From Roseateles amylovorans (GTDB taxonomy: Bacteria > Pseudomonadota > Gammaproteobacteria > Burkholderiales > Burkholderiaceae_C): a DNA stretch of 64,000 bases. Position 1 is the stretch's first letter. The number at the start of each line of letters is the position of its first letter. The DNA lies in contig NZ_CP104562.2 in NCBI RefSeq assembly GCF_025398155.2, positions 3,348,001 to 3,412,000 on the forward strand, written 5' to 3'. Positions 50,751 through 59,700 of this stretch are shown here, in pieces. A model generated the notes under the pieces. The model ran no database searches and was not told the DNA's origin. It saw only the letters and a program-made list of their open reading frames with translations. A program made the translations under genes and the position numbers.

Positions 50751-53700
50751 TCAGTCCGGCGGGTGACGGGCCGTGCCACCGTGACGGATCAACTCGATCA
50801 ACTCCGCACGGAAGCGCTGGGCCAGCCGGTCCATCGTCTCCGGCCGGTACATGCGGTCGCTGTAGCTCCAGTTCATCGTCAACACGCCATCCATCACCTG
50901 GCCGATCACCTCGATCCAGTTGGGCAGCGGGCCCTGTTCATCCCGCGCCATGCCGCCGGAGTCACGCGACCGGGTGAAGCCCGCGCCGGTCTTCAAGGCC
51001 TGGTCGAACTGGCCCAGGTAGTTGAAGGCGATGCCGGGCCGCACGGTGGACAGGGCGTCGCGCACGGCCGCCTCCGCATGCAGGTAGCGCAGCACACCAA
51101 AGCCGATGCCGCGATTCGGCACGCCGCGCAAATGGGCCGCGACGGCTGCCACGGCCTGTGGCCAGTCCTGGTCATGGCCGCGCAAGCGCACCGGATAGGC
51201 GCTCGTGAACCAGCCCAGGGTCCGGCTCAGGTCGAGGTCCGCCTGATCGCCTTCGCGGCCATGCCCCTCCAGCAACACCAGCGCCTCCGAATGCCCGGTC
51301 CATGTCGACAGGGTGCGCCCGAGCGCGGTCAGCAGCAGCGCGTCGATGCCCACACCGCCATGGATCGCCGGCACCCGCCGCAGCAACTGCTGGGTCAGGG
51401 CCGGCTCCAGCGATACCGAGGCGGTCCGGCGGTCCTGGACCAGCCCCACCGCCTGCGGATCGTCACGCGGCAGTTCGGGCAGATCGGCGAGTTCCCGCTG
51501 CCAATGCGGGCGTTCGGCCGCCAACGCCGCCGACCCCGCCCAGCCTTGCAGATGCTGCGCCCAGTCCCTGAACTCAGCGCCAGGGTCGGGCAGCATCGGC
51601 TCGTGCCCCGCTGACAGCCCCAGGTACAGGGTCTGCAGATCGTCCAGCAACACCCGCCAGGACACCCCGTCGATCGTCAGATGATGGACAGCGATCAGCA
51701 AGCGTGCGCTGCCGTCCTCATGTCGCAGATGCAGCACGCGCCACAAGGGGCCTTGTTCCAGGTTCAGGCTGCGCTGGGCGCGGTCCGCCTCACGGCGGAT
51801 CTCCTCGGCGCTGGCCACCTCACGGGTCCACAGCACCTCGGCGGATGCCGCAGCGGCGACGCCGGCGCTGTCCGCCGCGTCCGCCGCGTCCTCCTGCTGG
51901 CGCCATCCGCCAGCTGCATCCCGGGTGAAGCGTCGCCGCAAGCCGGCGTGGTGATGCGTCAGGCGGGAGATCACACGGCGAAGCCGGTCATCGTCCAGCC
52001 ACGCCGGGGCCTGCAACATCACCGACTGGTTGTAGTGGTGACGATTCGGGATCGGCTCCTCGAAGAACCAGCGCTGGATGGGGGTGAGCGGGATGTCGCC
52101 CGACGCCGACGCCGATGGCGACGGAGCCGGCGCAAGATTCTGCGCCAGGGTGGGCGGAGCCACCTCGGCCGCAGCGGCCACCATGGCGGCCGCCAGTCCG
52201 TCGATCGTCTGGTGACGGATCAGGTCCCGAAGCCGCAATGAGACCCCCAGCCGGGCCTGCCGCACCCGGGAGATCACCTGCAGGCTCAGGATCGAATCGC
52301 CCCCGAGTTCGAAGAAGTTGTCGCCAATCCCGATCTGCTCGAGGCCCAGCACCTCCTGCCAGATGGCCACCAGCCGCCGCTCCAGCTCGTTGCGCGGCGC
52401 GCGATGGGTCGACTCCGCCGACGCGGCCGAGTCGGGGAGCGCGGCGCGGTCCAGTTTGCCGCTGATCAGTCGGGGCAACCGGGGCAGCAGGACCACCTGC
52501 GCCGGCGCCATGTGCTCCGGCAGCGTCTGGGCCACCTGTTGACGGATGCGGGCCAGCAACGCCGCGCCGTCCCGCTCGCGGCCCTCACCCGCCTCACCCG
52601 CCTCGGTCGTTCCCGCCACATAGGCGACCAGCTGTCGGCCCGAGCCGCCTTCGCGCGCGACCACGGCCGCTTCCCGCACCCCCGGAACCTGGGCCAGACA
52701 GGCCTCGATCTCACCCAGCTCGATGCGGAATCCGCGGATCTTCACCTGATGATCGGCCCGGCCGATGTATTCGATGTGGCCGTCCGCCATCTCCCGCACC
52801 AGGTCTCCGGTGCGATACAGCCGGCCGCCTGCCGGATCGAACGGGTCGGCCACGAAACGCTGAGCCGTCAGGCCGGCGCGTCCCAGGTAACCGCGGGCCA
52901 GGCCGTAACCGCCCACGTACAGCTCGCCCACGACACCGGCGGGCACCGGCTGCAGATCGGGGTCCAGCACCTGAATGCGGCGGTCTCCCACCGGCTTGCC
53001 GATGGGCGCATAGGCGCAGTCGAACCCCTCGGAGGCGGCGGACTTCCAGATGAGCGGCGTGATGACGCACTCGGTCGGTCCGTAGCCGTTGATCAGGTCA
53101 CGGGGGCGCAGATGACGGCAGACCTTGTCATAGCCGGCCTTCGGCATGGCTTCGCCGCCAAAGACATACAGCTCCACCGCGGGCGCGTCGCCTTGCAGCG
53201 CGGCCCAATCGGCGATCTGGCCGAGGTAGGCCGGCGGGAAGGCGGCATGGGTGACCCGATAGCGATGCAGGGCGTCGGTGGTCTGTTCCGCGGTCCAGAG
53301 TTCGTTGTCCCGCAGCGCCAGCGCCGCGCCGATGCACAGGGGCGTCAGCCAGCGTTCATGCGCGCCGTCGAACGAGAAGGACATGAAGTGGAGCTCACAG
53401 GCGGCGGGCGTCAGGCCGTACAACGCCGCGGTCGCCAGGCAATGCATGGCCAGCGGCCCGTGCGTCACCGCCACGCCCTTGGGCTGGCCGGTGGAGCCGG
53501 AGGTGTAGATCACATAGGCCAACTGATCGGCATGATCGACCAGCGCCAGGTTGGCGGCCTCGGGATCGTCCGGCGCTGCAGCGCCCTGCACCGGGACATC
53601 CGACGCCACTTGCATCTCCTCCATCGTGACGATGGTCCATCGGTCCGCCGTTGGCAGGCGCGACAGCAGGCCGCGCTGCGTGAGCAGCAGCGACGCACCG

Positions 53701-56700
53701 CTGTCCTTCAGCATGTAAGCCAGCCGCTCCGGCGGATAGGCAGGATCCAGCGGCACATACGCCGCGCCGGCCTTGAGCACGGCCAGCAGGGCCACGATGC
53801 TGTCCAGGGACCGCTCCAGCGCCACACCCACCCGGGCCTCGCGGCCCAGACCCAGCCGCAGCAGACGACGCGCCAGCCGGTTGGCACGGGCATTGAGTTC
53901 GGCATAACGCAGCTCGGCGTCCCCACACAGCAGGGCGATCGCCTCACCGCGCTCGGCGGCCTGACGCTCGATCAGCCGATGGACCGCGACCGGCCGTTGC
54001 GGGCCCTGCGGCACCCGCGTCAGATCCTGAGGCGAGGCCCCCAGCCCCTGCAGCGGTCGCGCGTCCCACCAGGGCAGTTCTCCCAAAGGACGGTCCGCAT
54101 CCGCCGCCATCTCCTCCAGGAGCTGCGCCATTTCCGCGCGCAGGGTCTCGGCGAAACGGTCCTCGATCTCGCGCCGGCCATAGCAATACTCGATCATCAG
54201 CTGGTCGCCCACCACCACCTGGAGATCCATCGCATAGCCGGTGAGGCCCTCGCCGCCGATCTCGGCGAAGGCCAGGCCGTACTGGCCCAGCGCGCGAAGC
54301 GTCTGGTCGATGGGGGCGTTCTCGAAGACGATGATGCTGTCGAACAAGGGCCGGCCGGAGGACCCCGCCCAACGCTGCACATCCGCCAGGGCGACCTGCT
54401 CATGGTCGCGGATGCGCAGGTTGAGGTCTTGCACCGCGCGCAGGTACTCGCCCACCCGCTGCCCGGCCTGCCAGCGCACCGGCACCGGCAAGGTGTTGAT
54501 GAACAGCCCGAGCATCTCCTCGGCACCGGGCAATGCAGCAGGACGGCCAGCGACGGTGGCGCCGAACACCACCTGATCCCGGCCGGTGTGCCGATGCAGG
54601 ACCACGGCCCAGGCCGCCTGCACCAAGGTGTTGACGGTCACACGCTCTCGCCGGGAGAAGGCCTGCAAGGCCGAGGTCCTGTCCGGATCGAAGCGGGTGT
54701 AGAGCTTGTGGAAGCCGGATCGTCCGGGAACGGCGCGGTTTGCTTCGGCCAGCAGGGTGGGCCCGTCCATGGAGGCCAGCAGGCCGCTCCAGAAGGCCTG
54801 CGGCGCGCCAGGGTCCTGACGCTGCAGCCAGCGGACGAACTCCCCATAGCGAGGCGGCGGCGGCGGCAAGGCCTCGCCGGCATAACACCGCAGCCACTCG
54901 GCCATCAAACGCGCGTCGCTCCAGCCATCGGACAGCAGATGGTGGCGGGTCCACACGAGGTGATGCCGATCCTCCGCCAGCTGAATCACGGTCACCTGCG
55001 ACAACGGTGGCCGCAGCCAGTCAACCGGGCGGGTGAGCGCCGCCCGGCAGACGTCGGCAACCCGGCCGCCGGTGCGACGCCAATCCAGACGCTCCACCCG
55101 GGCGTGCACCTCGCGCAGCACGAGTTGCAGCGGACGTGCCATGCCGGGCTGCCAGAGCACCGCCGTGCGCAGCATGGGATGGCGCGCCACCATGACTTGC
55201 CAGGCCGCCTCCAGGCGGTCGGTGTCCAGATGACGGACCTCCACGCTGAGCTGGTTCACATACAGCCCCGAATCCGGGGCCTCCACCGAATGGAGCAACA
55301 TCCCTTCCTGCGTGGGGACCAGGGGATAGACCTCCTCGATTTGCAGGAGGTCGATGCCCAGCGCGGTGAGCGCGGTCTCGCCCAGTTCCTTGAGCAGTTG
55401 GCCGGCGGGGGAATCGGGGGTCGAGCCCTCGGAAGCAGGCCCGGCTTCGGACGCCGTGCGTGTTGGCGAGGACGTCGAGGGCGGCAAGGGCATCACCGAG
55501 GTGGGCACCGCGGGCGCGCACCCAGCCACCTCAGCCAGCCGCGCAATGGTCTGCAACTCAAAGACCTGGCGAGGCGTGAGGAGCCAGCCTCGGCGGCGCA
55601 GACGGGAGATGATCTGGAGGCTGAGGATGGAGTCTCCGCCCACCTCGAAGAAGTTGTCGTGGCGGCCCACCGGCGTCGTGTTCAGAACCTCTGCCCAGAC
55701 GTCGGCGATGGCCTCTTCGGCTTCCCCCTGGGGCGGCTCATGCCCGACGCTGGAGATCAGCGATGCCGCGGGGAGCGCCCGGCGATCCACCTTGCCGCTG
55801 GGATTGAGCGGCAACTGGTCCAGCACCATGATGACGGCCGGCACCATGTAATCGGGCAGCACACGGCCCAGGGCCTCGCGCAACGACGCGACCTCGGGCG
55901 TCGTGTCGTTGCCCGGCTGTGCCGAGACATACGCCACCAGCCGGTCCCCGGTGGGCAGCCGCTGCGCCACCACCACCGCTTCGCGCAGGCCGGGTTGCGC
56001 CAGCAACTGGGCTTCGATCTCCCCCAGCTCGATCCGCAGGCCGCGGATCTTGACCTGATGGTCGGTGCGGCCCAGATAGTCGAGCTGCCCCTGCCCTTGA
56101 CCCTGCCCCTGCCACCGGACCAGGTCCCCGGTGCGGTAAAGCCGGCTGCCGTCCGTGGCCAGCGGATGGGCCACGAAACGCTCCGCGGTGAGTCCCGGGC
56201 GGCCGTGATAACCGCGCGCCAATCCGACGCCGCCCAGGTACAGCTCGCCCGGCACGCCCGCAGGCACCGGATTGAGGTCGCCATCCAGCACCCAGGTGGA
56301 GAGGCCGGTCAAGGGCGCGCCAATCGGGACCTGGCTGCGACCGTCGTCGCGGCAGGTCCAGTGGGTGACGTCGATGGCGGCTTCGGTGGGACCGTACAGG
56401 TTGAAGAGTCCGACGCCAGGCAGACGCCGGAACACGCCGTTCTGTGCCTCCACCGGCAAGGCCTCGCCGCTGCAGATCAGACGACGCAAGCCGGTGCAGG
56501 CCTCGATGCCCTCATGCGCGAGGAAGGCCTGCAGCATGGACGGCACGAAGTGCAGGGTCGTGACCTGATGCGCCTGGATCAGCGCCACGAGCCGGGCGGG
56601 GTCGCGGTGATCGCCCGGCGCGGCGATCGCCAGCCGGGCGCCCTCGGCCAGGGCCCAGAACAGTTCCCATACCGACACATCGAAACTCAGCGGGGTTTTT

Positions 56701-59700
56701 TGCAGCACCGTGTCCGAGCGGTCCAACGCATAGGCCTGCTGCATCCACGCCAGGCGGTTGTGCAGGGCCAGATGCCGGTTGGCGGCGCCTTTGGGGCGGC
56801 CGGTCGAGCCAGAGGTGTAGATCACGTAGGCCAGGTGCTCGCCGTGCAGATCGACCTCGGGGTTGTAATCGTCCGAGGGCTCGTGCGAGCCGACGACCTC
56901 GGCCAGCGCAGCCAGGTCAATGTCGATCCACACGCGCCCTGCCCCCTCCGACAGCCGCTCGCGCAGGTGGGGCTGCGTCAGCACCAGCGCGACGCCGCTG
57001 TCCTGCAGCATGTAGGCCAGTCGCTCCGCCGGCAGCTCCGGGTCCAGCGGCACATAGGCACCGCCGGCCTTGAGAATCGCCAGCACGCCGACCATCATCT
57101 CCAGCGACCGCTCCACCGCCAGCCCGACCCGGGTGTCCGGTCCGACACCGAGTCCGATCAGCCGACGGGCGAGCCGGTTGGCCCGTCGGTTGAGCTCGCC
57201 GCGGCTGAGCGTGTGCGTACCGAAGACCAGCGCCGGTGCGTCCGGATCCGCCGCAGCCTGCTGCTCGATCAATCGATGCACCGGCACCGGCGGCGCCACG
57301 ATGCCGGGCCCCTGACTCCAGCGCGAGAGCGTCTCCTGCTCCGCGGGATCCAGCAACAACAGGGTGTGCAGCGGTCGATCACCGCCGTCCGACAGCGCCT
57401 GCACCAGTCCACGCACGGCGGTGTCGAGATAGCCGGCCATACGGTCGACCGGGACGGAGGTCTCCACTTGCAGCACCAGCTCGAACACCGCGCCGCGATC
57501 ATTGACCGACAAGGTGAAGGGGTAGTTCGTCCGCTCCTTGGCAGCCGCCAGCGTGATGCCCTCCCAGACAGCGTCCTGGCCGTCGTCGGTGCGTCGCGGG
57601 CCACTGTGACGGTAGTTCAGAAGACTCGCGAACAGCGGCGTACCGGCCGGCAGCCCGCTGCACCGCTGCGCCAGCGCGAGCGGCGCATGTTCATGGTGCA
57701 GCAGCTCGGTGAGGTGTTCGTGTGTCTCTCGCAGAGCCTGCGCCACGCTTCGCCCGTGCAGCCGCACCCGCAGCGGCAGCGTGTTGATGAACATGCCCAT
57801 CGCCCGGTGGGTGTCTTCGCCGCCCTGCATGCGACCAAACAGCACCGTCCCCAACACCACATCGTCCCGTGCCGACGTGCGTCCCAGCACCAGCGCCCAG
57901 GCCAGGTGAAACAGGGTGGCCGCGCTGACGCCCTGACGCTGCGCCTGTTCGCGCAAGCGGCTGGACAGCGCTTCTGGCAGCGTGACACGGCATTCCTCCT
58001 GGGTGCTGCCGTCCAGACGCGCATCGACCTGCCCGAACGGCGCCGTCAGCTCATCCATGTCGCCCAGGCGGGACCGGAAGAACGCTTCGTGGGCCTCGGT
58101 CGACAGGCCGTTACGCGCCTGCGCGACGTAGCGGCGATAGGGCACCGGCTCGGGCAGCGCCGCCTGACGGCCCTGAAGGATCAACGCGATCTCCTCGATC
58201 ATCAGCTTCTCTGCCGTGTGATCGAGCACCAGGTGATGACTCGGCAGTTGCAGCAACCACTGATCGCTGGTCGAGTCATGCACCGCGATCGCTCGCACCA
58301 GCGGGGCTTGTCGGACGTCGATCCTGAAGCGCCGCCGGTCGACATGGGCCGCGAGCCGCTCCGCCGCGCGTCCCGCCGCCTGGTCCTCGGGGTCGATCGT
58401 CAGCCAATCCAGGGTCAGCGGCGCCTCTCGACAGACCACCTGCACCGGCATGCGCAGACCTTCCCAGAGCACGGCCGTGCGCAGGATGTCATGCCGGGCG
58501 ATCACCTGGTTGAGCGCCTCGATGAAGCGCAGCAGCCGAGGCTGGGTGTCGAAGCGCAGCAGCAGCGAGATGAGGTAGGCGTCGCCCTGCTCTTGCATCA
58601 GATGATGAAAGAGCAGGCCCTCCTGCAGCGGTGCCAGCGGATAGAGGTCCTGAATGTTGGCGGCGCCGCCCGGGACGGCGGCCTCAATCAACCTCAGTTC
58701 GTCCGGCTCGAGATCCATCAGCGGCAGCATCCCGGGTTCCAACGCTGGACAGCCCACCGGGATGGTCGCCGCGCGCTCGTCCCGGTGCGATGGTGTCGCA
58801 GCGGACCGAGTCAGCACGGCAGCGAAGTCGGCCAGTCGCGGATGGAGGAACAGATCACGCATCTCCGCCTGCCAGCCGGCCTGGAGCAGCCGCGCGCGCA
58901 ACTGGATGGCCAGCAGCGAATGACCGCCCAGTTCGAAGAAATGATCCTGCCGTCCCACCTGCGGCACACCGATCAGCTCGGCCCAGATCGCGGCCACGGT
59001 CTGCTCCACCTCGCCCACCGGGGCGTCATCGCCACCACGCAACGGGACCTCCGGCGCCGGCAGCGCCCGGCGATCCACCTTGCCGCTGGGATTGAGCGGC
59101 AACTGGTCCAGCACCATGATGACGGCCGGCACCATGTACTCGGGCAGCACACGGCCCAGGGCCTCGCGCAACGACGCGACCTCGGGCGTCGTGTCGTTGC
59201 CCGGCTGTGCCGAGACATACGCCACCAGCCGGTCCCCGGTGGGCAGCCGCTGCGCCACCACCACCGCTTCGCGCAGGCCGGGTTGCGCCAGCAACTGGGC
59301 TTCGATCTCCCCCAGCTCGATCCGCAGGCCGCGGATCTTGACCTGATGGTCGGTGCGGCCCAGATAGTCGAGCTGCCCTTGCCCTTGCCCTTGCCACCGG
59401 ACCAGGTCCCCGGTGCGGTAAAGCCGGCTGCCGTCCGTGGCCAGCGGATGGGCCACGAAACGCTCCGCGGTGAGTCCGGGGCGGCCGTGATAACCGCGCG
59501 CCAATCCGACGCCGCCCAGGTACAGCTCGCCCGGTACGCCCTCGGGCACCGGGTTCAGGTCGCCATCCAGCACCCAGGTGGAGAGGCCGGTCAAGGGCGC
59601 GCCAATCGGGACCTGGCTGCGACCGTCGTCGCGGCAGGTCCAGTGGGTGACGTCGATGGCGGCTTCGGTGGGACCGTACAGGTTGAAGAGTCCGACGCCA

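Noticed and set aside
58180..58260. Module 2 C domain considered inactive because HHLVLDH replaces HHxxxDG
   Set aside because: The catalytic second His is kept and such DH variants are found in working proteobacterial NRPS, so inactivity cannot be claimed.
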